Positions 17,226 to 29,015 of a stretch of DNA of 64,000 nucleotides are shown one piece after another. Source of the DNA: Rhyzopertha dominica (taxonomy: Eukaryota > Arthropoda > Insecta > Coleoptera > Bostrichidae); the NCBI GenBank assembly GCA_025024175.1, contig QCXZ01000001.1:32606942-32670941 (forward strand), written 5' to 3'. Made by a program: the position numbers and the translations under genes. Under the pieces are notes generated by a model, which saw nothing but the letters and a program-made list of their open reading frames with translations, was not told where the DNA came from and searched no databases. Each line of letters starts with the position of its first letter. The stretch's first letter is position 1.

Positions 17226-19065
17226 AGATTACCTTTCGTTTTTTGTGTCATGATTACTTGTAACTTTTGTTTCATTTTGTATTATCTTAAGTTGTTGAAT
17301 GTGTCTTTCACACTAACCTTTCCTTCGTCGTTTCTCCAAGTGTGTTTTCCTCCCAGCCCTTTCATAACAGTTGCTTCGGTCCAATTTTTCTTACTTATGC
17401 CTCTATAATCACGGGCTACTATTGTGCTGTTTCTATTCTCACTTAATTAGACCGAAACCTGTGTAAGTTGCGACCTACCATTAAAAATGCTGATGTTTCA
17501 TTAATTGTACAATGCTTGAAATTTCTGTAAGCTAATAAATATCGACAGATTAATACATCTTTGGTAGTATTCTTGTTTTTTGAACCTTTTAAAGCTGTAT
17601 ATAATACTTTTTTGAAGTTTGAAGTTTTTCACTCCATTTTCAGCTAATCCATTTGTCGCTGGATGATGGGGTGCTATTCGATGTTTGATTCCATTTCATT
17701 TTAAAAAGGTTTCGAATTCGTTAGACACCAGTTGTGGGCCATTGTCTGACACAAGGATACGAGGTATTCCCCATCTGGAAGAGTACTCTCGCACTCTGGA
17801 AATGGTGGCTTCTGTCGTAGTTGATGTCATTTTATAGATTTCTGGCGATTTGGAAAATGCATCCCCTATTATTAAATAGTGTCAGTTATCTATTGATCCT
17901 AGAAAATCTATATGAATTCTTTCACCAGGCTGTTTTGGCAAAAACCAAGGGGTAGTAAAAGATTTTGGTGGATCTCCTCTGCTCCTCACACATGACACAA
18001 GATTTCGACATATTTTCAGTTTCTTGATCCATCTTTGGCCACCAAAAGTATGATCTGGCAATTGATCTCATCTTAACAATTCCCAGATGACTACCATGGA
18101 GTTCTACCAATAGTTGTGATCTCAGTTTATTTGGAATGATAACCCTGTATCCCCACAATAAACAATCTTGCTCACATGTGATTTGATCTCTTCTCGTAAA
18201 GTATTCAAGCCAACCTTTCATACCATAATGCCATACTTTGCTCAATATGGGATCTCGTTTAATTTCAACACTAATTGTCACACTCGTAATTGGAATGCCC
18301 TCCGCTATTATTAAATTTATGGATGTCGACTAAGCATGTCGGCTACATTGTTGTCGATTCCTTTAATCCATTTTATAATCAAATCCAGACAAATATAATT
18401 GCATTGGTGACAATAATGATTTGCTTGTAAATTGCTGCCCCAATAGATAATGATGTAGCTTCTTAACTGCCCAGAAAACAGCTATACCTTCTTTATATAA
18501 TACAGAATAATTATTCTCTGTATTTGACAACGTTCTTGAAATAAAAAGTACTGGTCGTATATCACCATTCTTCAGTGATGCTGCAATGCCATTCTGCGAA
18601 GCATCAGTTGATAGTATTATTGGTAATTCTGGATCAAAATGCATCAGAACGTTATCCGATGATACAATCTCTTTAATCTTGTTAAATGCTACTTCACAAT
18701 CATGGTTCCACTCAAAGAGGTTATTCTTTTTCAGCAATTGATAAATGGGTTTGATAATACTGAAACATTTAGTACAAATTTACTATAATAGTTGACCAAA
18801 CCAGCAAAGCTTTTTAAAACCTGTTTTGTGTTTTGTGGTTGCGGAGCTTCTAAAATAACCTTTATTTTGTCCGTATTCTTTTTGAGTCAAAATTTTGTTA
18901 TCGTGTGACCTAAATAATTGATTTCCTCTTGGAAAAACCCACATTTACTCAGTCTTGTCCTGAATCCTGTTTCTTGCAATTTCAGATATACTCTTCGTAA
19001 ATAATTAACGTCGATGATATTTTAATGGGTTAAGAGGCATAAGAAGAAATGAAAAAGTATTGTCA

Positions 19066-19136
19066 GCCTTGACCGAGATTTAAACTCGGGATCTTTTGAA
19101 TACTAGTCAAACGCTCTATCACTGAGCTATCAGGGC
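19066..19136 (-). tRNA. tRNA-Thr(AGT)-like cloverleaf in repeat
   Basis: A 71-base cloverleaf: acceptor GCCCTGA/TCAAGGC with one mismatch, perfect D stem GCTC/GAGC, perfect anticodon stem TTTGA/TCAAA with loop CTAGTAT (anticodon AGT), perfect T stem CCGAG/CTCGG with a TTTAAAT loop. Because the same sequence recurs at 19444 and 51821 within a repeat, it is most likely a SINE head, not a dedicated tRNA gene. Confidence 0.6.
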
Positions 19137-19443
19137 CCTATTCAGAATCGAGGTCAAGGTGGCATATATATATAATCAAAGTGCACATGTAACGCTGCTG
19201 AACGCCATCCGGTGCATTTGCAGTTGAACTGCTCGTCGCTCGTTATTTGCGAGCTTCAGAACGTAGTTCGCTGCGGTGGCCAGATTATGACGACCAGCAG
19301 CTAATTACAACACAAGTATATTATATGTATAGAGAAAGTTAATTATTGCCTGAAATTTGTTTATAATTAACGTCAATCATATGTTAATAGATTACATGTT
19401 AACTTTGATGTATATATGCAACCTTGACTTCGATTTTGAATNG

Positions 19444-19514
19444 GGCCTTGATAGCTCAGTGGTAAAGCATTTACTAGTATTCAAAAGGTCCCGAGTTCAA
19501 ATTTCGGTCAAGCC
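19444..19514 (+). tRNA. tRNA-Thr-like sequence in repeat (degenerate)
   Basis: Same cloverleaf as the minus-strand copy but missing one base in the anticodon stem (CATTTACTAG instead of CATTTGACTAG), with a mismatched T arm (GAGTTCAAATTTCGG) and an acceptor end AAGCCC. It is likely nonfunctional as a tRNA. Confidence 0.5.
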
Positions 19515-21397
19515 CGCCAATATTTTTTCATTTCTTCTTATTCATCTTAACCATTAAAATATCATCGACATTAATAATTATAAACAAATTTCAAGAAATA
19601 CCTAATTAACTTTATACTCTTCGTAAATTTTCTTCTCTCTCGTTTTTCCTATCATTATAATGTCGTCAACAAAATTTTCAACACCATCCAAACCTTGTAA
19701 TATCTGTTCAAGCGTCTTCTGAAATATGGAGCTGGCAGAAGTTATTCCAAATGGTAATCGATACAGTTTGCATAGACCTTTATGCGTCGACCATGCTAAA
19801 AGTTTTGATGATTCTTCGTCTAAACAAAGTTGATTATACGCAATACTTAAATCAATTTTTGTGAAACTCTCCACTCCATTCAACTTAACAAATATATCCT
19901 CGATCCATGGAAGCGGATATCTGAGATTATAGCCTTATTTACTGTTACCTTATAATCACCGCAGATTCTAATTGTTCCATCACATTTCCGGACCGGTACT
20001 AAAGGAGTTCCTCAGTCACTGTTCTCTATTGACGAAATNACACCTTCATCCAACAGTCTTTTCAATTCATTTTCAACGTTTGTCTTAAATACAAAACGGA
20101 TTGGTCTAGGTTTTACAAAAATTGGGTTTGTCATTTTTTACAGATAATTTAAAGATTTTATGTTTATACCAGCCTAAACTGTTACTAAACGACAGTTCTT
20201 TAAAATCATTCAAAATTCCATCCAACCTACTATTTACATTCAGAATGTTTGTTTTCAATTTGAAATTAAATTTATGTAGAAAATCGCGCCCTAACAAATT
20301 TTGGCTGCCATTTTTTACGATAAATTAAAAATCAAGAATTGTGTTAATATATTTCACTTTTACATCCATGCAACCTAGTGTTTCGATTCTATTTTTAAAA
20401 TTTTTAAAATTACCATGCTCTGCTGCAGCTTACATTTCTGAAAATCTAAATATGTTTTCTCTGTTATAATTGACAGCGCCGTTCCGCTATCAATTTGCAT
20501 AGACACATTTACATCATTGATTAAAACAACCTTATAGACAGGATTACAACTATTAAATGATACATCGTAAATTTCGACTATATCCTCTGCATCACAAGGA
20601 TCTCCTGTTTTAACCATATTTTGTGCTGGTCTTGTATTCATGCGACATACCTTTGCTAGATGCCCCACCTTATTTCAGTTGTTGCACTTGTATTCAGTAT
20701 ACTTGTACTAGAGTTGGGATTATCCGAATTAATATTCGGAATGTTTCCGATTATTCAAATATTCGGATGATTCCGATTATTTGAGAATATTCGGAATACG
20801 ATTATTTTCAGCACGCACACGGTTCGCGCTTACTGTCATACCGATGATAACCACCACAGGATGCGGTGGAAACTTTTTACTGGAATCGGAATATGAACTA
20901 GAATCGGAATAGGAAACAACTCGCGCAAAGAAGGTAGGTTATGTATTGAAACTTAGACACTTACTGAATTACGCAATCGCTCGCGCTTGTTCGATACCGA
21001 CAATAAGCTCATTCCGCTGGCTGTTTGTGGGAATATTCGTTCAAATACAAAATACAAATACAAAAACATAGGCAAGTTATAATATCAAAACTTGGAAACC
21101 TGTCGAAATACTTGATCGCCTACGCTTGCTCGGTATTGATGCCGTTTTTTCACGCGCTACTTTCCGTAATATTATTTCCAAAATCAAAAACGTGTAGAAT
21201 TGTGTAATGTTCAATACGATTCTGTCTGACAGAAGCAGTGAGTTGCTTAATTACTATATTATATTATAATATTATATTATTATATAGATATTTGTAGAGA
21301 CATAGTTAATACTTACCTGTCAATAGATGTCTCTATAAATAATCTTACAAATCTAGTTGTATTAAAATGTCATTAATAAAAACTACACATCATTTTG

Positions 21398-21548
21398 TAT
21401 TGAGCCGAGCTTCGCCTATCGGGATCTCGGTTTCCCCGCCTAGTTGACGAACGCGATTTAAACTGCCAAGTTGACAGTAGTGCCTTTTTTCCTGAATTAA
21501 GATATAAAACTAGGTATTTAGCCACCCCAGCTACCCGTCCGTTAACAG
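21398..21548 (+). repeat. Gypsy C 5' LTR
   Basis: 151 bp, matching 24409-24559 end to end. It includes a TATAAAACTAGG element at about 21510 that could serve as the TATA box. Confidence 0.88.
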
Positions 21549-21728
21549 TTTGGCGACCAAGAAGCGTGGGGCCAACTCTTCTATTGCAGAAAAGGAATAC
21601 AGACCGCTAGCTAGTGAACAGACGACACACTAGCAACACGGAAAAGGTATCATCCCCACCTACGCACTCTGCATCCTCTGTGGGATATTGGTACATCTGA
21701 ATTACCACATACCAGCAACGCAGAAAAT

Positions 21729-22566
21729 GTGTCGCCACCGCCCGTACATCCTGTAGCCTCTCTAGGAGGAGGCATGACCGTAGAAAACACGGACTCCCAG
21801 TGGCGCCCAGTAACTACCAAAGAAACACACGCAATTGTCCAGGCATACTTTCAACAGACGCGATCTACCCCTGCGATACTCCCTAAATACGGAGGGAGGC
21901 TATGCTGTCTTCTTCCGTACCCTAGAGGCCACCTTTCGTGAGGAAAACATTCCTACAAGCCAGTGGGTCTTGAGGTTATTAGAGCAGCTAACAGGTGACG
22001 CCGCTCGTCAGCTTCAGCAATATAAAGAACTTCAAATTAGCTGGTCGGAATTCACCGACATTGTAAGGTTGAAATTTGCGGCCCCATAGCGACGACATAG
22101 ATATATACGTCAGGTATTAGAAGAACCTTAACAGAACGGAGAAGATGTCGCTGCGTTTTTATTCCGCAAGCGACATGAAGCTGCACGCCTTCTACCCACT
22201 CTAACAGACAAAGAAGTAGCCTGCGCAATGCATGACCTTCAACTTCCACACATTCGCTGCCTCTTACCTCCTGTGGTCGAATCTATACATGAGCTACTTC
22301 AGCGAGCATCTACTATGGAAGAAGCCATCCGACAACAGATGACTACGCCAGTCCCGTCTACTCATACCATTGTTCAACAAGCTTTGCCAATAGCCCCAAT
22401 AATTCCGGGATATGGTCCATCTCCACAGTCCCGCGACCCGCGTTGCCACTACTGCCCTGAACGCCACTGGCATCGCGTTACCCTGTTAAGAACCAGGCAA
22501 ACGCCGATCGGGCAGGCGGCCAACAATAATTCACGGACGGTCGGCCCTAATGACTACTTTTACTAG
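21729..22566 (+). pseudogene. Gypsy C gag
   Basis: Gag-like reading with a frameshift near 21890 and stops near 22087-22130. It begins around MTVENTDSQWRPVTTKETH and continues as FFRTLEATFREENIPTSQ, LLEQLTGDAARQL and FRKRHEAARLLPTL, the usual retrotransposon gag capsid fold pattern. It ends with a zinc-knuckle-like CHYCPERHWH. It is not translatable as one protein. Confidence 0.7.
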
Positions 22567-23020
22567 CAACCTACCAAGGATTACTGCTTATGTTAACACA
22601 AACAAGGAAGTGTCTGTCTTAGTGGATTCTGGAGCCAGTCGGACATTCATTCACCGAGACCAGGTTAAAGAAGTGCAGCCCAACGCTGTCAGCAGGGTAA
22701 ATTTGGGAAGTCGCGATGCTACCCTTTCCATAGATGGCACTGCTTGCGTAAATATCCTGATAGGTGGAAGTGTCCGAACTATACAGTGCCTAGTATCACA
22801 AACTCTGTGTACTGATCTCGTTCTTGGTGTGGACTGGTTGAAGGATGAGAATGCCGTGTTGGACTTCCGTCGTCAGTGCCTGCATGTGGGTACCGCAAAA
22901 CGGGTTAGAGTTTATTGGATAAACAGCGAATACGTACAGTCATCACCTCCAACGCCACCTATTGTAGATCATGGATTCACCGGCGATAATAACACTTTTA
23001 CTGAGTTGCTTCGGACTTAA
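22550..23020 (+). CDS. Gypsy C aspartic protease domain
   Basis: A 156-residue open frame with VLVDSGASRTFIH, the active-site DSGA of retropepsins, followed by LVLGVDWL, the conserved second motif. It overlaps the end of gag by a few codons in a different frame, as is common for Gypsy gag/pol. It is intact as a domain but the pol that should follow is deleted. Confidence 0.8.
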   Translation: MTTFTSNLPRITAYVNTNKEVSVLVDSGASRTFIHRDQVKEVQPNAVSRVNLGSRDATLSIDGTACVNILIGGSVRTIQCLVSQTLCTDLVLGVDWLKDENAVLDFRRQCLHVGTAKRVRVYWINSEYVQSSPPTPPIVDHGFTGDNNTFTELLRT

Positions 23021-23123
23021 GCCGCTACGTTTGCGAAAGGTCATTTGACGACTACAACAGCTACATCGCATCAGATACAGTTGACCACTGACCGTCCCAT
23101 CAGCATCCCGCAAAACCGACAGA

Positions 23124-23480
23124 TTGGTAGATTCCGATGGAGGCAAGTACCAAACAAATCACCGCCTTTACCAATTCTGTGTCACGCCATTCGGACTTAA
23201 AAACGCTCCGGGAACGTTCCAGAGATTAATGACACAAAAAGTGCTTGCAGGATACCTTAGGCATTTTGTACTGGTTTACCTTGATGACATCATCATTTAC
23301 AGTTCTACCCCGGAGGAGCACATATATCACCTCCGGCTAATTTTTGAAAGGTTAGACCAGTATGGATTGAAATGCAACGCTGAGAAATGCACATTTGGCC
23401 GTACTGCAACACTTCCACTGGCCATCAATCAAGAGGGACATTGCACAATACGTCACGCAGTGTCTCATCTGTTGCTGCGT
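23124..23480 (+). pseudogene. Gypsy C RT palm and thumb fragment
   Basis: It begins abruptly before YQFCVTPFGLKNAPGTFQRLM, includes LVYLDDIIIYS (catalytic YLDD) and ends after YGLKCNAEKCTFG. The N-terminal fingers are absent, and so is the connection to RNase H. After about 23440 the frame is meaningless until integrase starts. Confidence 0.85.
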
Positions 23481-23544
23481 AAAACGAGGACCTCATCAGT
23501 CCACAGCACCGCAGCAACCCCGCTAACCTGTTCGACCGTGGGAA

Positions 23545-24334
23545 ACCGTAAGTGTGGATATTATCGGCCCATACACTCGTACTCCAAGAGGCAATCGGTG
23601 CATCCTAGTCGCTACCGATTTGTACTCCAGGTGGGTCGAGGCTCAGGCTGTTATCACCGCCTCTGCTGCAAATGTACTGTTTTCTTGAGAAAGAAGTCTT
23701 CCGACGTTTTGTCTATCCGAAAACGCTGATTAGTGACAATGGTCCTCAGTTTAGATGTCGGCTATGGAGCAAAACCATTAATAAATGGAAGATTCGTCAC
23801 TGGACAACTCCAATATACCACTCGAGAGCGAATCCCGTAGAAAGGCGCAACCAGGAATTAAAAAAGGGGCTACGCATACAATTACACGATCGTCCTTATC
23901 AGCAATGGGACCTACATTTAAGTGCTGTCCTCTTCACCCTAAGAATTCATCAGAACGCCGCTACAGGGCTAACACCATCAAAGGCTCTTTTTGTCTACGA
24001 GGTGCTAAGACCGGGCGAATGGGGCACGCCATCCGCCCATCAATCAGTATATGCCACTACCACGGCAAGAGAGGAGCGCGAACAAGCACGTGCGCATCAG
24101 CTGCGGTACACTCGCCGCTATCGAGGAATGAGCCAGCCACCCCAATATTCCACCGGAGATCAAGTCCTTACCCGATGCCGTGAACGTCTACCGTTAGACC
24201 GTGGACCGCATACGATCATCAATGCCGTTGGCCACACTACATATCTGGTAGATCAGGACAGTCGAACTGTGAGGTTACATGTGGGCGATATCCGTGCAGC
24301 TCCGGAACAACAGACGTCATGGAATTTTTTGTAA
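23545..24334 (+). pseudogene. Gypsy C integrase
   Basis: Core begins in one frame near 23555 (VDIIGPYTRTPRGNRC, ATDLYSRWVEAQ) and shifts at about 23670 into the open frame to 24334: TLISDNGPQF, then HSRANPVERRNQELKKG supplying the glutamate of D,D,E, then ALFVYEVLRPGEWG and a C-terminal SH3-like part RCRERLPLDRGPHTII. The N-terminal HHCC zinc domain is missing. Confidence 0.85.
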
Positions 24335-24408
24335 CTCATTGCATTACATTCATTTGGTTAATAATAAAGGATACCGCGTCTGAAAGAGGGGAGCAATTGA
24401 TATCGGAC

Positions 24409-24559
24409 TATTGAGCCGCGCTCGGCCTATCGGGATCTCGGTTGCCCCGCCTAGTTGACGAACGCGATTTAAACTGCCAAGTTGACAGTAGTGCTTTTTT
24501 CCCTGAATTAAGATATAAAACTAGGAATTAAGCCACCCCAGCTGCCCGTCCATTAACAG
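24409..24559 (+). repeat. Gypsy C 3' LTR
   Basis: 151 bp, near-identical to the 5' LTR. Preceded by a purine-rich tract GAAAGAGGGGAG (about 24382). Confidence 0.88.
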
Positions 24560-24648
24560 TTTGAATGTTATAACAATTATTAATTATTTAATAATAATGT
24601 TACATGGTGTCAGAAGTGGTTGTTTATAGTCTAAGAAGTTGATTAAAC

Positions 24649-25375
24649 ATGCCAGGAGGGCAAATTGGAACTAGTGGAGTTGATACACCAGTGCAAGTAA
24701 GTGATACTGCTGGTGCATCAAGTACAGCATCATCCTGCATTAAGACCCCAAAAAAACCTGCAAATACAGCCAGCAAATTGGAAGGAATGGATTCAGCAAT
24801 ACGATGGTTTGCATCAGCTACCCATTTAATAAGCAGACCAAAGGAAATACAGGCTGCTACCTTTATGAGTATTATCGGAACGGACGCTGTGAAAATTTTT
24901 AACACCTTTGGGTTAACCGACACTGAACAGATGGATGTGGAATGTATTATTAAGAAGTTCTCGGAATACTTTACCCCAACACAAAATGAGTCATATGATA
25001 AGGTACATTTTTAACACCATGAAACAACACGAAGGACAACAGTTTGATGAATTGCTAACTGAAATTAAAACAAGCTGCCAAGTACTCTTACTGATGACCT
25101 AATCAGGGACAAGATTATAAGTGGAATATTATCAGACACAGTTCGGGAAAAGTTACTGATTGAAACAAAATTAAACTTGGCCAAATATAGAGATTTACAA
25201 AGTTACAGAAGAAACGGCTAAACAACATCGTAAGGATGTGTAAAACGAGAACCACAAAATCCCAACGTTCATCACAAAATCAGAGTAAGAGAAGAAATGA
25301 AACAATAGTTCAATCACTTAATGAAGAAAGTGATGATGAAGTGTTGTTAAACTCAGTTGAAACTTCTGATTGAAT
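24649..25375 (+). pseudogene. Gypsy D gag
   Basis: Open frame 24649-25014 starts MPGGQIGTSGVDTPVQ and contains AIRWFASATHLISRPKEIQA and EQMDVECIIKKFSEYFTPTQNE, typical of insect gag (Ty3/Gypsy). A frameshift follows at about 25010, and the capsid continues in other frames (RTTRRTTV-like, LLIETKLNLAKYRDL) to about 25370, with no intact zinc knuckle. Confidence 0.75.
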
Positions 25376-25449
25376 AGAATCACTAAGGTTTAAAAACAAG
25401 ATTATTCGATTTAAATTAGATACAGTTGCCCAATGCAATGTTTTACCAA

Positions 25450-26626
25450 TAAAATTAGCAGTTCAAGTCACTGACACTATAATCACATCAAAAACAAAAT
25501 TTCTAAAATCGTTTAGTGGTCATAAGTTAAAAGTGCTAGGAGAAGCAAATATTAACTGCAATGTTAGAGGCAAGCCTGCACTAATCACATTTAAAATTAT
25601 TAAGGAAGACACGCCTCCAATTCTTGGAAAAAGGACATGTGAACGCCTGGAATTAGTTGCACATACCAAATGGGCCTGTGAAGTGAATCTACTAAATGAA
25701 GTATTTAATGGATTTGGGTGCCTAAAGGACTTCGAATATGATATTGATCTAAAAGAAAATCTCAAATTTAAGATTCATCCTCCACGGAAAATTCCCTATA
25801 GAATCCGAGACCAGGTCAAAGAGGAATTAGAAAATATGATTAAAATGGATGTGATTGAGCCTATTAAAGTTCCTACACCAGTAGTTTCGCCAATGGTAAT
25901 CGTGAAAAAGAAAGGAACAATTAGGTTGTGCCTGGACCCAAGCGATGTAAACAAAAACCTTAAGAGACGTCATTACCCCTTAAGAACCTTAGAAGAAATC
26001 ACTACCAATATCAAGGATTCCAAATTTTTTACTCTGTTAGATTGTCAAAAAGGCTTCTGGCAAATAAAGGTGTCGCAAAGAACAAAGCAATATCTCACCT
26101 TTGGAACACCATGGGGACGAATGACATTTAAGACTTCCATTTGGTTTGGCATCTGCTCCAGAGGTATTCTAGGAAGTAATGACGAACTTATTAGGAGATC
26201 TACCAAAGGTCGAAATTTCGATCGATGATGTTCTCATACATGATGTAAGTATGGAAAAATTAAACCAGAAAACTAATCAAGTAATTGCTAGAATTCAAAG
26301 AGCTGGTCTAAAGTTGAATAAGGATAAATGTGTTTTCAATGTGAAGAGAATTAAGTTTTTAGGCCATGTTTTAACAGATAAAGGGATAGAAATTGATGAA
26401 GATAAAGTGAATGCCATTAATAATTTAAAAACGCCTAGTAATAAGAAAGAATTACAGCGACTTTTGGGAATGGTTACATATCTGTCGAAGTTTATTCCAA
26501 ATCTTTCAGAAATAACTTATCCTTTACGGAAACTACTAATTAAAGAAAATGCATTTATTTGGGATACCCCACAAGAGCAAGCCTTTAGAAAAATCAAATT
26601 AATACTAACGTCTGCTCCAGTTCTCA
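25450..26626 (+). pseudogene. Gypsy D protease end and RT, interrupted by BEL/Pao
   Basis: 25533-26228 covers TPPILGKRTCERLELV, the end of the protease, then RT: VIEPIKVPTPVVSPMVIVKK, GTIRLCLDP, FFTLLDCQKGFWQI. A one-base loss near 26130 and a TAG after PEVF break it. 26179-26626 carries SIDDVLIH (the catalytic box, normally YIDD), LNKDKCVFNVKRIKFLGHVL and TSAPVLKY, where the BEL/Pao insertion cuts in at 26632. Confidence 0.85.
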
Positions 26627-26631
26627 AATAC

Positions 26632-26947
26632 TGTTGCGTCCACATAAAGGTGGCACATGCTGTTTGCTCCGGTTTGTTTGTTTTTTCAAAAAAAAAATCA
26701 GATACGAAGTGACGGCATGTTGTTGTCGGACTGACGTTTTTGTGATCAGAACGAAAAAGTTCAATAGTGCCGGTATATTGAACGACTGGCTCGCGGGCAG
26801 GAGCCCTTTTTCAAAATAGTGACTAACGCAAGTACCCACGGACCTGAGCCACACACCGAACCGCTAGACGACAAGGAACTGTGGTAAGCACCGTCACTTA
26901 TAATAATACAGTCCACTGGCTCTTCTCGAGCCTTTCAATCGAGAACA
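26632..26947 (+). repeat. BEL/Pao 5' LTR
   Basis: 316 bp, TG...CA ends, about 95% like the 3' LTR. It differs mainly in an A-tract and scattered transitions. Confidence 0.93.
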
Positions 26948-27176
26948 TTTTGGTGCTTCGGGCCGGATCAAACAGTATGGTGCACCTGTAAAAGTATTTC
27001 GTACACTTATGCATTGGCTTGCATTTCTCAGTGTGAAAACGACACGCAGAGCGAGATCCAGTTTTTCGTAGTAGCAACCGCACTGGGGTTTGCTTCCATA
27101 TCTCTTAGTTGTTCATCAATTGAAACGCGTTTGAATACGCCCGCACGCATCATTTTCGCAATAGTGTACACGCAAA

Positions 27177-29015
27177 ATGACTTCAATGGAGAAGTTAAAA
27201 CGGTATAGAAACTTACGTCAAACTGAATTTAACCGCATACAAGAAATACCAGAGGTTGCAAAAAGAGCCGAAACCGATAACAACCTTCACCTTCTATTTA
27301 AAGCTAGGTATCAAGATGTGGACGATACAAAGCAACAATTCTGTAAAATTCATAATAGCATTATTGGTCTTTTGGATGCAGACGAAGAGGTTTTTGCTGT
27401 ACAGGACAGTGTGAGAAAAGAATTTGACACCAACGTCTACCTAATTAAGGGTATTTGGTTTAAATTAGAGGCTTCTAATGTTACATCACCTACAACCGAT
27501 TCACACAGATCTCAAATTCGTCTTCCTAAAATTGCTCTACAATCTTTTAGTGGAGATGTTACTGCTTTCAATTCTTATTTGCAAATGTTCAATACTGTAA
27601 TCCATCAATCTAGTGAACTATCTCCGATAGAAAAATTCAATTATCTTATTTCACCCTTAAGGGGAGAGGCGCTCTCTGTGATTCCACACAATCCAGTTAC
27701 GTCTGATAATTATAAAGTAGCATATGATGCATTAGTTAAACGTTTCAAGAATGATAGGCAAGCTCTTCGCACACACTAAAACGCTATTGAAAATACAACT
27801 AAAGCTAATGCAGATAACCCTTTAGAGTTGCGCAATTTATTGGATACGTTCACAAAGAATTTGAAAGCTATAAACAATTTTGCATTACCAAACGACTTAT
27901 CTGATTTCATTTTAGTTCAAATGTTGTTCAAGAGTTTAGATATGGCTACAATTACCAGATTTGAATTATATCATAGTTCTACTGCAGTTCCTACTTATGA
28001 AGCTTTATCTTTTATTTTTATTTTTTTAGAACAGAGCTGTTGCGCTTTAGACAATATCACACCGTTATCTAAAATGAATACGAAGAAAACAGAATCTAAT
28101 AAATCTACTAGCTTTTCTTCTCGAAGTACACGTATGGTCACGACATTATTATCCAGTAAACAGTCAATAAACAAATGTTCTATTTGCAAACGCGACCACA
28201 GTATATACAAGTTTTCGGAATTTTTAGCCAGAACTGCTTTTGAACGCTATCAAATAGCAAAAAATAATCATATATGCTTAAATTGCCTTAGTGCTACGCA
28301 CTCTGTTAAAGACTGCAAATCCACTTTTTATTGTCACAAATGCAAGCAGCGCCATCACACGTTGTTACATTTTGAAACCACCGCATCTAATCCCAATCTT
28401 ACTAATAGCAGTGACCCTTCAGCTTCCAATTCGGAATCTTCTCACGAAATAGGAGCTAAGCCCACTGTAACCTCAGCAGCGGGTTTCGCTTCTTCTAATT
28501 TCGATGTTTTGCTCGCAACCACACGCGTAGGCGTCTTAAATAAAGGTGGAATGTATGTTAATTTCCGTGTATTGTTGGATTCGGGTTCGCAAACATCTTT
28601 CATTACCCAAAAGGCAGTTTCTCAGTTGGGTTTAGTTAAACATAATAAATCCATAATTGTGCAAGGCTTAGGTCAGCATGAAACTCTCACTAATCTTGGA
28701 AGTGTCGATCTTTTAATTTGCCCTGTGGGTAACAGTAATATTCAGGTTTTTGTCGAAGCTATTGTTCTTACTAAAATATGTAACAGTATTCCTTCTAGAC
28801 CGATATCTTCTGATCATTGGTCGCACCTCCAAACTAAACTTCCTTTAGCCGATCCTGACTTTGCTACACCTCAATCAATTTCAATCCTACTAGGAGCTGA
28901 TATTTTTTCACAAATTTTCTCTGGTCATATAATCAAGGGAGATAGATCCAGGAGAACCAGACGCTTTAAATACCGCTTTTGGTTATGTTTTCATGGGAAA
29001 GGTACAAGAACATGA
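27177..29015 (+). pseudogene. BEL/Pao gag and aspartic protease
   Basis: Nearly continuous, broken by one TAA at 27777-27779. It starts MTSMEKLKRYRNL. The DUF1759 gag part shows IALQSFSGDVTAFNSYLQMF and EKFNYLISPLRGEALSVI. Then come DUF1758-type residues: cysteine clusters CSICKRDHSIYKF and NHICLNCLSATHSVKDC plus FYCHKCKQRHHTLLH, and the protease FRVLLDSGSQTSFIT. The protein would form particles and process itself. Apart from the stop it looks young. Confidence 0.9.

Larger units (their letters stand above)
18987..19628. mobile_element. tRNA-bearing inverted repeat element with 16-bp TSD
   Basis: A 610-bp insertion (19003-19612) splits the RT of Gypsy A and is flanked by a perfect 16-bp direct repeat, TATACTCTTCGTAAAT, at 18987-19002 and 19613-19628. 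Removing one copy and the insert restores the RT reading frame region. The insert holds two oppositely oriented copies of a tRNA-derived unit, heads facing inward and tails (ending ATATCATCGAC..TTAAT) facing outward. A partial third tail lies in the middle (about 19310-19370). A third related unit lies at 51770-51990. A long staggered-cut TSD fits LINE-mobilised SINEs. Confidence 0.8.
17290..20700 (-). pseudogene. Gypsy A: protease, RT, RNase H, integrase (broken)
   Basis: In minus-strand order: a CCHC knuckle with one Cys changed to a stop near 20685; a protease with MQIDSGTALSIIT (about 20500); an MLGRDFL segment (20297); an RT with LPFGITSASSIFQ and NFVDDI (19602-19883); RNase H with ILSTDASQNGIAASL (18363-18737); an integrase zinc domain HGSHLG...CVMCEEQR (17922-18281); and an integrase core with GDAFSK, VSDNGPQL and GLAENGV (17650-17910, several frames). 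Stops and frameshifts break every part. A tRNA-bearing element interrupts RT at 19003-19612. The gag part is separated by the hAT insertion and continues at 34868-35500. Confidence 0.9.
21398..24559 (+). mobile_element. Gypsy C LTR retrotransposon, internally deleted
   Basis: Two 151-bp LTRs (21398-21548 and 24409-24559; TATTGAGCC...TTAACAG) differ at only a few positions. TTTG on both sides is a likely 4-bp TSD. The element lies in the 5' LTR of Gypsy D. Total length 3.16 kb is short for Gypsy because parts of RT and all of RNase H are missing. The sequence after the left LTR, TGGCGACCAAGAAGCG, is the expected primer-binding position. Confidence 0.88.

Noticed and set aside
19444..19514. A functional tRNA gene
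   Set aside because: Anticodon stem lacks a base and the sequence is part of a repeat; kept only as tRNA-like.
26624..26854. Opposed open frames shared by the two BEL/Pao LTRs (also at 32427-32711)
   Set aside because: They lie in noncoding LTR sequence and appear twice only because the LTR is duplicated.
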